Shown here: positions 1 to 8,016 of the stretch, in pieces
How the letters are laid out: every line of letters begins with the position of its first letter
Numbering within the stretch: the first letter of the stretch is position 1
From: an uncultured Collinsella sp.
GTDB taxonomy: Bacteria; Actinomycetota; Coriobacteriia; Coriobacteriales; Coriobacteriaceae
DNA length: 64,000 nt
Assembly (NCBI GenBank): GCA_900538305.1
Contig: UPXY01000002.1
Span: forward strand, 62,001-126,000
Reading direction: 5' to 3'
Notes under the pieces: generated by a model
What the model was told of the DNA's origin: nothing
What the model saw: only the letters and a program-made list of their open reading frames with translations
Database searches by the model: none
Made by a program: the position numbers and the translations under genes

Positions 1-2
1 AG

Positions 3-470
3 CGGCAGGCGGGCAGCTATGTAGCATCGTGCGGAAAGCACCGTGAACTCGTATTCCTCGCAGGTGACGGGTTGCGCACACGGTTTACCACAGAGGAGGG
101 CGAGGATTCGGATAGGCACTCGGACGCCTTTATGCTCGACCTGCAGGTCGTGGAGGAAGCGGTCGGCAACGTGCTGTCCAACGCCTGCGCTCATGCGGCG
201 AATCGCATTGGGCTCACCGTTGATGTGAATGCGGCGGGATCTCTTGTTGTGATCGTGGAAGACGACGGCCCCGGTTTTTCTTCCGAAGCGCTTCGCCATG
301 GTTGCGACGCGTTCTATAGCGAGCAGAAATCTGCCGAGCACTTCGGGTTGGGGCTCAACGTGGCAAGCGTGCTCGCACGGCTGCACGGCGGGGACATCGT
401 GCTTGCGAACGCGCCCGGTGGAGGTGCGCTCGTGACGATGACATTTGCCGCACACCGTGCTGAAAGCTGA
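3..470 (+). CDS. Sensor histidine kinase, C-terminal part (5' end outside window)
   Basis: The reading frame is open from the first bases, so the gene begins upstream of the window; 155 codons are visible. The visible part is the HATPase_c ATP-binding domain of a two-component sensor kinase: an N box (NVLSNACAHA, about residue 50), a G1 box (DDGPGF) and a G2 box (GLGLNV) followed by a final strand. The DHp domain with the phospho-accepting His and any sensor region would lie upstream. The partner regulator is not visible. The internal TTG at 72 is not a credible start because the same frame continues upstream. Kinase assignment is firm; the signal is unknown. Confidence 0.85.
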   Translation, partial: RQAGSYVASCGKHRELVFLAGDGLRTRFTTEEGEDSDRHSDAFMLDLQVVEEAVGNVLSNACAHAANRIGLTVDVNAAGSLVVIVEDDGPGFSSEALRHGCDAFYSEQKSAEHFGLGLNVASVLARLHGGDIVLANAPGGGALVTMTFAAHRAES

Positions 471-543
471 CACAGCGCTTGCGCACGGCGAATATGTGCT
501 GGCTACCATGGGGGTTCGTATGGCGAGACGATGGGAGAGAGAC

Positions 544-1347
544 ATGAGGGATGAGGGCGTTCCCGGCGCGGCGGCCGAGACGTTGCCGTTCGCGGGGACG
601 AGCATAGCATCGGCGCACGACTCCTGCCCAGGGCGTTCAGCATCTCGCTGCCACGGTAGCCAAGCTTCGGTATCACGCGTTGCTGTTGTCGCGATCGCGG
701 TGATTGCCGCCGTTGTAGCGGTAATCGCGTGCTGGAAGTATCTGCCCGGTGCCTATGCGTGGCTCGCGAATCCCGACGCGGTCCGTGCATTCGTCGCCGA
801 GCATGCGGTTTTGAGCAGGCTTGTGCTTGTGGGCATCAACGTAATGCAGGTGCTGCTCGCCTTCCTGCCGGGAGAGCCGGTCGAGCTTGCGAGCGGTTAT
901 GCGTTCGGCCTCGTTGAGGGAACGGTGCTTTGCCTTGCTGCGGCGGCTGTAGCCTCTTCGCTCATCTATTGGGGTGTGCGCCGATGGGGTTGGCGGCTTG
1001 TGGAGAAGTTCTTCGATCGCTCGATGATCGACCGGTACGAGTGGCTGCGGAATACGCGCAAGCTCGAGCTCATCATGCTCATCGTGTTTCTCATCCCCGG
1101 TACCCCGAAGGATTTCCTCACGTATTTCGCCGGACTCACGCGCCTGCGTTTTCCCGTCGTGCTTGCGATCGCAACATTTGGCCGCCTGCCCTCCATCGTG
1201 ACATCGACCGTTGCCGCTGCGGCGTTCGGTGCAGGTGATTATGGAGCGGCAATCGCTGCAGTGCTAGTCGCGGGCGTACTCATCGTTGCGGGCGGTTTTG
1301 CCTATCGCGCCGTCGAGCGCCGTGCCCGCAGGCAGGGGCGCTTTTGA
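544..1347 (+). CDS. TVP38/TMEM64 (DedA-like, SNARE-associated domain) membrane protein
   Basis: Polytopic membrane protein of 267 residues from the ATG at 544, chosen because GGGAGAGAG precedes it; ATGs at 508 and 520 in the same frame are possible. After a short hydrophilic N-terminus there is a hydrophobic segment (VVAIAVIAAVVAVIA), then the family core with re-entrant hydrophobic stretches, a conserved FLPGEPVELASGYAFG segment and an IPGTPKDFLTYFAG segment. The C-terminus is basic. Family members are bacterial relatives of VMP1/TMEM41 and DedA proteins, which are linked to lipid scrambling and undecaprenyl-phosphate recycling; the role of this copy is inferred only. It starts 73 bp after the kinase on the same strand. 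Confidence 0.75.
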   Translation: MRDEGVPGAAAETLPFAGTSIASAHDSCPGRSASRCHGSQASVSRVAVVAIAVIAAVVAVIACWKYLPGAYAWLANPDAVRAFVAEHAVLSRLVLVGINVMQVLLAFLPGEPVELASGYAFGLVEGTVLCLAAAAVASSLIYWGVRRWGWRLVEKFFDRSMIDRYEWLRNTRKLELIMLIVFLIPGTPKDFLTYFAGLTRLRFPVVLAIATFGRLPSIVTSTVAAAAFGAGDYGAAIAAVLVAGVLIVAGGFAYRAVERRARRQGRF

Positions 1348-1460
1348 GGCGCGGTCCTCATGGCGCCGCGATGTTTTAGAAAGCATGACGAGGCGTTGTA
1401 AAGCTCAAATCAACGTGATCGCGCTGGACTCGTTGGCGTTTTGTTAAGTCGTTTTGCACA

Positions 1461-1597
1461 GATTGACGCAACTGAACAGTTTTTGCGGGGGCGGCAGGGT
1501 AGACGGCATTTATGTAAAGTTGCGACCTGCGCTTTTTATGGTATGAAAGGCCGTGGTACTTGGCAGGTGCCCTCAAAACTGTTCACGTAAGCCAATC
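1461..1597. repeat. Inverted repeat, family A copy 1, between convergent genes
   Basis: The left arm begins GATTG and contains TGAACAGTTTT. The right arm ends CCAATC and carries the complement, so the outer 5 bases and an 11-base core pair across about 85 bases. A second copy with perfect arms lies at 30317-30451. The 406-base space between the TVP38 gene and the convergent polyprenyl synthase gene (1348-1753) otherwise shows only a weak GC-rich hairpin near 1346-1366. Confidence 0.7.
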
Positions 1598-1753
1598 TGT
1601 GTTCGGTTGTTTCGAAACGCCGTTTGTTTTCTCCAATAAGCGGCTTTTCGCGCAAGCCGGTTCGCGTCGGTGGACGGCTTCGTTGTGCGAGGCTGTATTG
1701 GCAGGCGTTCGTGTTGGCGGCGCGTTGGAGATTTCCTGCGTCTGCAGAGGCTG

Positions 1754-2761
1754 TTACTTTTGGCGATCGAGGAAGAAATCGGCCATGTCGAGGAAGAGTG
1801 CACGGCAGTCCTCGTCGAGCTCGATGTCGGCGAGCGCGGCCTTCGCTCGGGCGATGAGGTCTTCTGCCACGCCGTGTGCGTAGGCGATCGAGCCGGTTTG
1901 CTCGAAGAGCTCGACGCAGCGTGCGAGCTGGGCAGGGTCGCTTGTGCCAGAGCGCAAGATTGCTTCGACTTCGTCGTGCGCAGCGGGATCGGCGAGTGCG
2001 TGCACGGCGACAAGCGTGCGCTTGCCCTCGGTGATGTCGGTGCGGAAGTCCTTGGCGGTATCGTTGCCTACCAGGTTGATGAGGTCGTCCTGGATCTGGA
2101 AGGCGAGGCCGCTATCCAGGCCGAAGGAGCGGAGCGCCTCGACCTGCTCCGTGCTGCCTCCGCCGATGATCGCGCCGCAGGCGAGCGGTACGGCACCGCT
2201 ATAGTGCGCGGTCTTGAGCGTGGCCATGCGCAGGTAATCGTCCACGGTGAGGTCGAAGCGCTCGTCGCGCACCCAACCTAAGTCGAGCGCCTGACCTTCG
2301 ATGGTGCGCATCGTCATGGCAGCGAGCTCGCGCATGACGCGCAGGCGCACGTCGTCTGGCAGCGCGGGATCGTTCAGCACCGCTTCGGTGACGAGCGTGA
2401 GGTCGAGGTCGCCGCAGTTGATGGCGAGCCCCACACCTTCGGTGAGATACAGACAGGGCTTTCCGCGGCGTAGCTGGCCGTTGTCCGCGATATCGTCGTG
2501 GATGAGCGCCGCGCTTTGGAAGTGCTCGACGGCTGCCGCGCAGCTCCGGGCGAGCGTGGGATCGCCGCCTACGGCACGGCACGCAAGCAGGCAGATGAGC
2601 GGCCGGTGGCGCTTGCCCCCGTTCTCGGCGAAGGAGCGGAGCGGCGTATAGAGATAGCGCTCGAGGTCATCGGTCTCCGCCTTGCCCTCAAAAAACGAGA
2701 GCAGATATTCGTCTAGATCGCCGTGATGCGCGCGAAGATATTCGGCGAACGAATTGTGCAT
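1754..2761 (-). CDS. Polyprenyl diphosphate synthase (trans-isoprenyl synthase family)
   Basis: Cytosolic enzyme that condenses isopentenyl diphosphate with allylic diphosphates to make farnesyl, geranylgeranyl or longer chains. At 335 residues it has normal family length. The GKRHRPL segment (about residue 50) is the usual substrate-binding region. The first Asp-rich motif reads HDDIAD (DDxxD, about residue 89) and the second reads QDDLIN (about residue 227). AAAGGA lies 9 bases before the ATG. Chain length cannot be fixed by eye. Precursor supply would come from the MEP pathway, whose dxs lies near 20 kb. The long opposite-strand frame here is a shadow. Confidence 0.85.
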   Translation of the reverse strand: MHNSFAEYLRAHHGDLDEYLLSFFEGKAETDDLERYLYTPLRSFAENGGKRHRPLICLLACRAVGGDPTLARSCAAAVEHFQSAALIHDDIADNGQLRRGKPCLYLTEGVGLAINCGDLDLTLVTEAVLNDPALPDDVRLRVMRELAAMTMRTIEGQALDLGWVRDERFDLTVDDYLRMATLKTAHYSGAVPLACGAIIGGGSTEQVEALRSFGLDSGLAFQIQDDLINLVGNDTAKDFRTDITEGKRTLVAVHALADPAAHDEVEAILRSGTSDPAQLARCVELFEQTGSIAYAHGVAEDLIARAKAALADIELDEDCRALFLDMADFFLDRQK

Positions 2762-2778
2762 GGCGGAGGTTCCTTTCT

Positions 2779-2882
2779 GGGGTGGGATAGGCGGGCACGG
2801 GTTCGTTCAACCCATCGGGATGGGGATGGCAACGAGGTTGAATCGCCCTGCCGACAGGTTGAAACAAACCCGTTTCCACCCC
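2779..2882. repeat. Imperfect inverted repeat upstream of the polyprenyl synthase
   Basis: Inner arms are ACGGGTTCGTTCAACC (2797-2812) and GGTTGAAACAAACCCGT (2857-2873), complementary except for one mismatch and one extra base. Outer GGGGTGG (2779) pairs with CCACCCC (2876-2882), with unpaired bases between. It fills most of the galE to polyprenyl-synthase spacer. Confidence 0.5.
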
Positions 2883-2917
2883 ATCCAGTTAGCCCAACGC
2901 CGGTCCCAAATGCTCAG

Positions 2918-2939
2918 ACATTGGAGCCGACTCCAATGT
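2918..2939. repeat. Perfect 9-bp palindrome at the galE stop codon
   Basis: ACATTGGAG and CTCCAATGT flank a 4-base loop and touch the galE stop codon. There is no T-run, so it is not a classical terminator. A palindrome with the same ACATTGG/CCAATGT ends lies inside pcrA at 63052-63074. Confidence 0.5.
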
Positions 2940-3997
2940 TAGGCGGTGGTGAAGCCGTCGGGGTTCTTCGACTGCCAGTTCCAGGAGTCGCGACACATGT
3001 CGTTGATGTCAAACTCTGCCTTCCATCCCAGTTCCTGCTCGGCCTTGGTGGCGTCGCACCAGTTGGCGGCGATGTCGCCCTCGCGGCGCGGGCAGATCTT
3101 GTAGGGCAGCTCGTGGCCGCAGGCAGCCTCGAATGCGCGGATCACATCGAGCACGGAGGAGCCGGTGCCGGTGCCCAGGTTGAAGATACCGACCTCGGAA
3201 CGGCCGTTCATCCATTCGAGTGCGGCGACGTGGCCGCGCGCGAGGTCCACCACATGGATGTAATCGCGCACGCCGGTGCCGTCGGGCGTGGGGTAGTCGT
3301 CGCCAAACACCTGCACGAACGGGCGCTTGCCCACAGCGACCTGCGCAACATAGGGCACGAGGTTGTTGGGTATGCCCTTCGGATCCTCGCCGATGAGTCC
3401 CGAGGGGTGCGCGCCGATGGGGTTGAAGTAGCGCAGCAGCACGACGTTCCATTCGGGGTCGGCGGTGTGCAGGTCCATGAGGATCTGCTCGATCATCCAC
3501 TTCGTCCAGCCGTACGGGTTCGTGGCAGGTTTCTTGGGATCGAGTTCGGTCACGGGTGGATTGTCCGGATCGCCGTAAACGGTCGACGAGCTCGAGAAGA
3601 TGATGTCCTTGCAATGGTGATCGCGCATGCATTCGCACAGCGTGAGCGTGTTGCCGATATTGTTGTGGTAGTACTCGATGGGCTTTGCCACGCTCTCGCC
3701 CACGGCTTTGTAGCCGGCGAAGTGGATGACGCGGTCGGGTTCTTCGGCATCGAAGATTCGGTCGAGAGAGGCGCGGTCGTTGACATCTGCTTCGTAGAAG
3801 ACGAGGTTCTTCGCGGCGTCCTCGCCCACGATCTCGCGGACGCGGTCGAGTGCGACGGGGCTCGCGTTGTAGAGGTTGTCGACCACCACGACGCGGTATG
3901 CGCGCTCGAGCAGCTCAACGCATGTATGAGACCCGATGAACCCAGCGCCTCCGGTTACGAGGACGCAGGTATCTTGCGGTGTCTTTGCCTGTGTCAT
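2939..3997 (-). CDS. galE: UDP-glucose 4-epimerase
   Basis: Interconverts UDP-glucose and UDP-galactose with tightly bound NAD, in the Leloir pathway and for cell-surface glycan precursors. The 352-residue protein is a short-chain dehydrogenase-type epimerase: TGGAGFIGSHT (Rossmann NAD loop) near the N-terminus, the SSSSTVYG segment and the YGWTK motif (catalytic Tyr and Lys, about residue 159), then the RYFNPIGAHPSG segment. The ATG at 3997 is chosen because GAGGAG precedes it; the open frame extends upstream to a TTG without an RBS. It stands alone, divergent from the peptidoglycan hydrolase gene. Confidence 0.93.
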   Translation of the reverse strand: MTQAKTPQDTCVLVTGGAGFIGSHTCVELLERAYRVVVVDNLYNASPVALDRVREIVGEDAAKNLVFYEADVNDRASLDRIFDAEEPDRVIHFAGYKAVGESVAKPIEYYHNNIGNTLTLCECMRDHHCKDIIFSSSSTVYGDPDNPPVTELDPKKPATNPYGWTKWMIEQILMDLHTADPEWNVVLLRYFNPIGAHPSGLIGEDPKGIPNNLVPYVAQVAVGKRPFVQVFGDDYPTPDGTGVRDYIHVVDLARGHVAALEWMNGRSEVGIFNLGTGTGSSVLDVIRAFEAACGHELPYKICPRREGDIAANWCDATKAEQELGWKAEFDINDMCRDSWNWQSKNPDGFTTA

Positions 3998-4231
3998 GGA
4001 AAACTCCTCACATCGTGTATCGCGGCGCGCTTCCGGTGCTGGTTTGGACGCGTCCTCTGCAAACGGCAGCGCCTGCCGTGTCCGGCAACGCAAACGTCAC
4101 ACAAAGTATAACGTTGCCATGTGTGGGGATGCCGTTCGCACGATATTTCTTTGATGATGTCGAACATCGGGAACCGGTAAGGTATTCTTGTAGACGGTCG
4201 ACATATACACACAGATCAAACGGAGCAACGT

Positions 4232-5494
4232 ATGTCTCACCACAGCGAATCCCGTTGGGATATCTCTAGATATATCGACATCCCCTTTTCTAGCGCGCAG
4301 CTCGTAGCGCATTGCGGTCGCGGAGACGCGGATTGCACGCGCCGCGATGCAATCAAGGCAGTTCTCGCGGCGACCGGGTTCGTCACGGTGTTTGCGAACC
4401 CTCTCACCGCGCTCGCCACGCCGCAGGCGTCGCAGGAGACGCTTGATGCGCTCGACGACGCCCAGGCCGAATTCGATGCGGTGCAGGCGCAGCTCGACGA
4501 GATTTCCGCGCAGTACCAGGAGCTCAGCCAGAAACAGGATGAAACGATCGCCCAGATCGAAGACGTCGAGGCGAAGATTGCGGAGACCGAGGAGAAGATC
4601 GCCGAGCAGGAAGCCGAGCTCGAGGAGAAGCAGCGTGTGCTCTCCGAGCGCGTCGCGTCGAGCTACAAGAACGGCGGCAACGAGGCGCTCGCCATTCTCC
4701 TTTCGGCACAGACTTTCGACGAGCTCGTTTCGAATGCCTACTACATTGAGAAGATCAACGAGGCGGATCGCGCCGTCATCGCCGAGATCGAAGAGATTCG
4801 CGCTCAGCTCGAGCAGCAGAAGCAGAACCTCGAAGACCAGAAGGCCGAGCTTGAGGCGCTGGAAGAGGAACAAGCCGAACAGCTCGCGCAGATGCAGGCG
4901 AAGCAGCAGGAAACGCAGGAGCTCCTGAATAGCCTCGACGACGAAGTCAAGGAGCTCATCGCAAAACGCGACGAGGAGATCCTCGCGGCTGCGGAGGCCG
5001 AGGCGGAAGCCGAACGTCGGCGTCAGGAGGCGCTTGCGGGTAGCACCCCGAGCACGCCGCCCGTGCTGCCAGCAGCCGGTAGCGGTCAGGATTATTCCGC
5101 TGCCAGTACCGCTCAGAAGAGAGTCGTCGACTCCTGCTACTACACAGCCTCGCCCGGCTTGGGCTGGTGTGCAGCATGGGTGAGCTATGTGTTTCAAAAC
5201 GCCGGCATCGGTTCGGTGTGGGGCAACGCGTGCGATATGTACAGCATGTACTGCACGAGCTCGGATAAATCGGCGCTGCAGGTGGGCATGATCATCGCGG
5301 TTTCGACCCATAGCCTTACGTACGCTGGGCGCATCTATGGACATGTGGGCATCTATATCGGCGACGATAAGGTCATGCATAACATCGGCCCCATCGCCAC
5401 CTATGGCCTCGACGAATGGATCAACACGTACGGCACGACGGTCACGCCGCGCTGGGGTTGGGCGCTCGGCAAGGATCTTTCGCAGATGAGCTAG
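4232..5494 (+). CDS. Secreted coiled-coil peptidoglycan hydrolase (PcsB/CwlO-like, C-terminal Cys peptidase domain)
   Basis: Predicted exported cell-wall hydrolase of 420 residues. The N-terminal region has a twin-Arg-like stretch (CTRRDAIKAVLAATGF) and a hydrophobic segment ending ALA, consistent with a signal peptide. Residues 70 to about 265 are a long Glu/Gln-rich coiled coil with the SAQTFDELVSNAYYI segment seen in PcsB-type proteins. After a Ser/Pro linker comes a CHAP/NlpC-like domain with the likely catalytic Cys in GWCAAWV (about residue 312) and the His in GHVGIYIGDD. In the family, coiled coils hold the enzyme inactive until FtsEX-type activation; no ftsEX is adjacent here. GGAG precedes the ATG. 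Confidence 0.8.
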   Translation: MSHHSESRWDISRYIDIPFSSAQLVAHCGRGDADCTRRDAIKAVLAATGFVTVFANPLTALATPQASQETLDALDDAQAEFDAVQAQLDEISAQYQELSQKQDETIAQIEDVEAKIAETEEKIAEQEAELEEKQRVLSERVASSYKNGGNEALAILLSAQTFDELVSNAYYIEKINEADRAVIAEIEEIRAQLEQQKQNLEDQKAELEALEEEQAEQLAQMQAKQQETQELLNSLDDEVKELIAKRDEEILAAAEAEAEAERRRQEALAGSTPSTPPVLPAAGSGQDYSAASTAQKRVVDSCYYTASPGLGWCAAWVSYVFQNAGIGSVWGNACDMYSMYCTSSDKSALQVGMIIAVSTHSLTYAGRIYGHVGIYIGDDKVMHNIGPIATYGLDEWINTYGTTVTPRWGWALGKDLSQMS

Positions 5495-5510
5495 GTTCCC
5501 GCTCGCGCGG

Positions 5511-5625
5511 AGCAAGATGCATAATAACCCCAGTGACTTTTTACATCGCGTTGGAAGATATGTACTGCTTCAGCTCTTCCTCAACGCGACGTAAAAAAGT
5601 CACTGGGGTTATTATGCATCTTGCT
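5511..5625. repeat. Long inverted repeat, family B copy 1, between convergent genes
   Basis: Arms at 5511-5553 and 5582-5625 are complementary over about 43 bases with one mismatch and one indel, around a 28-base loop. The arm begins AGCAAGATGCATAATAACCC and continues through a CAGTGACTTTTT segment. It lies between the ends of the hydrolase gene and cysE, so both transcripts run into it. A weaker copy lies at 9870-9970. Confidence 0.9.
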
Positions 5626-5666
5626 CGCCCCAATTAAGCCATCACCCCACCCACCGCGGAATGACG

Positions 5667-6398
5667 CTACGCGTTGCGCTGCTCCACGAGCTGTTCCACC
5701 AGCTTCGTAATCTCGGTGAGCTGCTGCTCCATATCGGTGATTTGCTGCTCGAGTTCCTTGATGCGCCGGCGGTTGCTCTTGATGCCCTCGCGGTTCATGC
5801 GCGACTGCTCTTCCACGGGATCGGGCAGGTTCTCGCGGTGCTTGCTCGCCTCGTAGGTTTCCTCCACGATGCGGCAGCCGTTGCGGCGCACGACGCGTCC
5901 CGGCACGCCCACGACCGTGCAGTTCTCGGGTACATCTTTCACCACGACGGAGTTTCCGCCCACCTTGACGTTGTCGCCGAGATGGATGTTGCCGAGCACC
6001 TTGGCGCCGGCGCCCACCGTGACGTTGTTGCCAAGCGTCGGATGGCGCTTACCGCACTCCTTGCCCGTGCCGCCGAGCGTGACGCCCTGATAGAGTACGC
6101 AATCGTCGCCTACGACGGTGGTCTCGCCGATGACGACGCCCATGGCGTGATCGATGAAGAACCGCCTGCCCAGCTGCGCGGCGGGGTGAATCTCCACGCC
6201 GGTGAAAAAACGCGTGACCTGGCTGAGCACGCGCGCAGGCCCTCGCGCCCCATGGTTCCACAGCCAGTGCTCTGGAGTGTGCATCCACTTCGCATGGAGG
6301 CCGGGGTATGAAAGCGCGATGACGAGCCCGCTTTGGGCGGCGGGGTCGTGTACCTTTACGGTCGCGATGTCCTCGCGGAGGGTTTCAATGAAGCTCAT
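5667..6398 (-). CDS. cysE: Serine O-acetyltransferase
   Basis: Transfers acetyl from acetyl-CoA to L-serine, the committed step of cysteine synthesis. The 243-residue protein has the short SAT N-terminus, then a left-handed beta-helix of hexapeptide repeats with RRFFIDHAMGVVIGET (catalytic Asp-His region, about residue 80) and YQGVTLGGTG. The helix ends VVGVPGRVV. After it comes an unusually long charged coiled-coil tail (about residues 195-240, heptads such as RRIKELEQQITDMEQQL). The ATG at 6398 is preceded by AGGAG; an ATG 10 codons upstream lacks an RBS. Cysteine synthase is not in the window. Confidence 0.92.
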   Translation of the reverse strand: MSFIETLREDIATVKVHDPAAQSGLVIALSYPGLHAKWMHTPEHWLWNHGARGPARVLSQVTRFFTGVEIHPAAQLGRRFFIDHAMGVVIGETTVVGDDCVLYQGVTLGGTGKECGKRHPTLGNNVTVGAGAKVLGNIHLGDNVKVGGNSVVVKDVPENCTVVGVPGRVVRRNGCRIVEETYEASKHRENLPDPVEEQSRMNREGIKSNRRRIKELEQQITDMEQQLTEITKLVEQLVEQRNA

Positions 6399-6662
6399 GG
6401 GTGCTCCTAGGATGGAGATGGTCGGCATATAGCACCGATTCGATGCGGATAAGTATAGCGAATTGGTAGGATTAACGATATGGGAATGCCGCTGGCAGGC
6501 TGATTTCCACGGCGGATCGTTTCGCTTGCAACAAAGAATTAACCGGGTGCTTTAGCGCGGCGGAGTACAATGGTCGGTATTACAAGCGAACCAGCCAAGA
6601 GCGCCCAGCACGTCTGGACGCTTTTGTATGCCGAAAGATTCGATCTGGAAAAGGAGCACGCT

Positions 6663-7709
6663 ATGGCAGTAGAGAAGAAGGATATCGACTGGGGCAGCCT
6701 CGGCTTCGCGTATAGACCCACAGACTACAGCTATGTCTGCAACTACAAGGATGGCGCCTGGGAGGAGGGTGGCCTCACCACCGATCACACGCTCACGCTC
6801 TCCGAGTGCGCGGGCATCTTCCATTACTGCCAGGAGGTCTTCGAGGGTCTCAAGGCCTATACCACCAAAGACGGCGACATCGTCTGCTTCCGCCCGGACC
6901 TCAATGCACGCCGTATGGCCGACTCCGCTCGCCGCATCGTGATGCCGCCCTTCCCGGAGGACAAGTTCATCGAGGCCGTGAAGATGGTCGTCAAGGCGAA
7001 CGAGGCGTGGGTGCCGCCCTTCGGCTCCGGTGCCACGCTTTACGTGCGCCCGTTCATGGTGGCCACGGGCGAGGTCATCGGCGTCGCGCCGGCCGATGAG
7101 TACCAGTTCCGCATTCTCGTGACGCCCGTGGGCCCGTACTACTCCGGCGGTGTTAAGCCTGTCGCCGTCAAGGTGCCCGAGTACGACCGCGCCGCGCCCC
7201 ATGGTACCGGTGCCATCAAGGCTGGCCTCAACTACGCCATGTCGCTCTATCCGAGCGTTCAGGCACATGCCGAGGGTTTCGCCGACAACATGTACCTCGA
7301 TCCCATGACCCACACCTACGTGGAGGAGTCCGGCGGCGCCAACTTCCTCTTCGTGGACCAGGAGGGCACGCTCGTGGTGCCCAAGTCCGCGACCGACTCC
7401 ATCCTGCCGTCGATCACGCGCCGCAGCCTCGTGCAGGTGGCGCAGGATATGCTCGGCATGACCGTGGTGGAGCGCCCGGTTACGTTCGAAGAGGTCGCGA
7501 GCGGTGCGTTCGTCGAGTGCGGTATGTGTGGCACGGCGGCCGTGATCTCGCCTGTGGGCAAGGTCGTCAACGGCGAGACCGAGGTTGTTTTCGGCGAGGG
7601 CGGCATGGAGCACGTGGATCCCGTCATGCAGAAGCTCCGCGAGACGCTCACTGGTATCCAGGCCGGCGAGATCGAAGGCCCCGAGGGCTGGGTCGTGAAG
7701 ATCTGCTAG
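6663..7709 (+). CDS. ilvE: Branched-chain amino acid aminotransferase
   Basis: PLP-dependent fold-type IV transaminase that exchanges the amino groups of Leu, Ile and Val with 2-oxoglutarate. The 348 residues match the longer BCAT type (as in Mycobacterium and eukaryotes) rather than the roughly 300-residue E. coli IlvE. EVFEGLKAY and RPDLNARRM are conserved substrate-side segments. The PLP lysine is in GTGAIKAGLNYA (about residue 185). EESGGANFLFV and GTAAVISPV are the cofactor-phosphate loops. AAAAGGAG precedes the ATG at 6663. It stands alone and ends at a strong terminator. Confidence 0.93.
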   Translation: MAVEKKDIDWGSLGFAYRPTDYSYVCNYKDGAWEEGGLTTDHTLTLSECAGIFHYCQEVFEGLKAYTTKDGDIVCFRPDLNARRMADSARRIVMPPFPEDKFIEAVKMVVKANEAWVPPFGSGATLYVRPFMVATGEVIGVAPADEYQFRILVTPVGPYYSGGVKPVAVKVPEYDRAAPHGTGAIKAGLNYAMSLYPSVQAHAEGFADNMYLDPMTHTYVEESGGANFLFVDQEGTLVVPKSATDSILPSITRRSLVQVAQDMLGMTVVERPVTFEEVASGAFVECGMCGTAAVISPVGKVVNGETEVVFGEGGMEHVDPVMQKLRETLTGIQAGEIEGPEGWVVKIC

Positions 7710-7773
7710 TGGCGCAGCGCAGTGGGTTGTCGTTGCGTGCTGATTTCTGTTATTGCCTGCATTTGCATATTTT

Positions 7774-7815
7774 GGGAGATAAGCGGCTCTGCGAGGGCGC
7801 TTATCTCCCGTTTTT
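7774..7815 (+). terminator. Rho-independent terminator of ilvE
   Basis: A 12-base perfect stem (GGGAGATAAGCG with CGCTTATCTCCC) around a 12-base loop, followed by GTTTTTG. Confidence 0.8.
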
Positions 7816-7833
7816 GCATATTTCGGTAGCAAA

Positions 7834-7862
7834 ACGCCCGACACCGCAAGGACGCCGGGCGT
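7834..7862 (-). terminator. Terminator of tRNA-Ser(UGA)
   Basis: On the minus strand ACGCCCGGC and the matching GTCGGGCGT form a hairpin 12 bases after the CCA end of the tRNA, followed by TTTTG. Confidence 0.6.
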
Positions 7863-7873
7863 GCAAAGGCGCA

Positions 7874-7963
7874 TGGCGGAGAGAGAGGGATTCGAACCCT
7901 CGAGACGCTCGCGCGCCCAACGGTTTTCAAGACCGCCGCATTCAACCGCTCTGCCATCTCTCC
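7874..7963 (-). tRNA. tRNA-Ser, anticodon UGA
   Basis: 90 nt including an encoded CCA. The GGAGAGA acceptor pairs with TCTCTCC. The anticodon loop CTTGAAA carries TGA, inside a GCGGT/ACCGT stem. A long class-II variable arm (GCGCGCGAGCG region) and the T-loop GGTTCGAATCC are present. It reads UCA and related Ser codons. Confidence 0.95.
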
Positions 7964-8016
7964 GTGACTGGTAATGATAGCATCGAATCAAAGGTTTTTC
8001 CGGTGGAAGGGCGAAT

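Noticed and set aside
4097..5515. 472-codon minus-strand frame opposite the peptidoglycan hydrolase gene
   Set aside because: Leu/Arg-rich shadow of a coiled-coil gene with strong codon bias; no RBS, and the plus-strand protein has clear domains.
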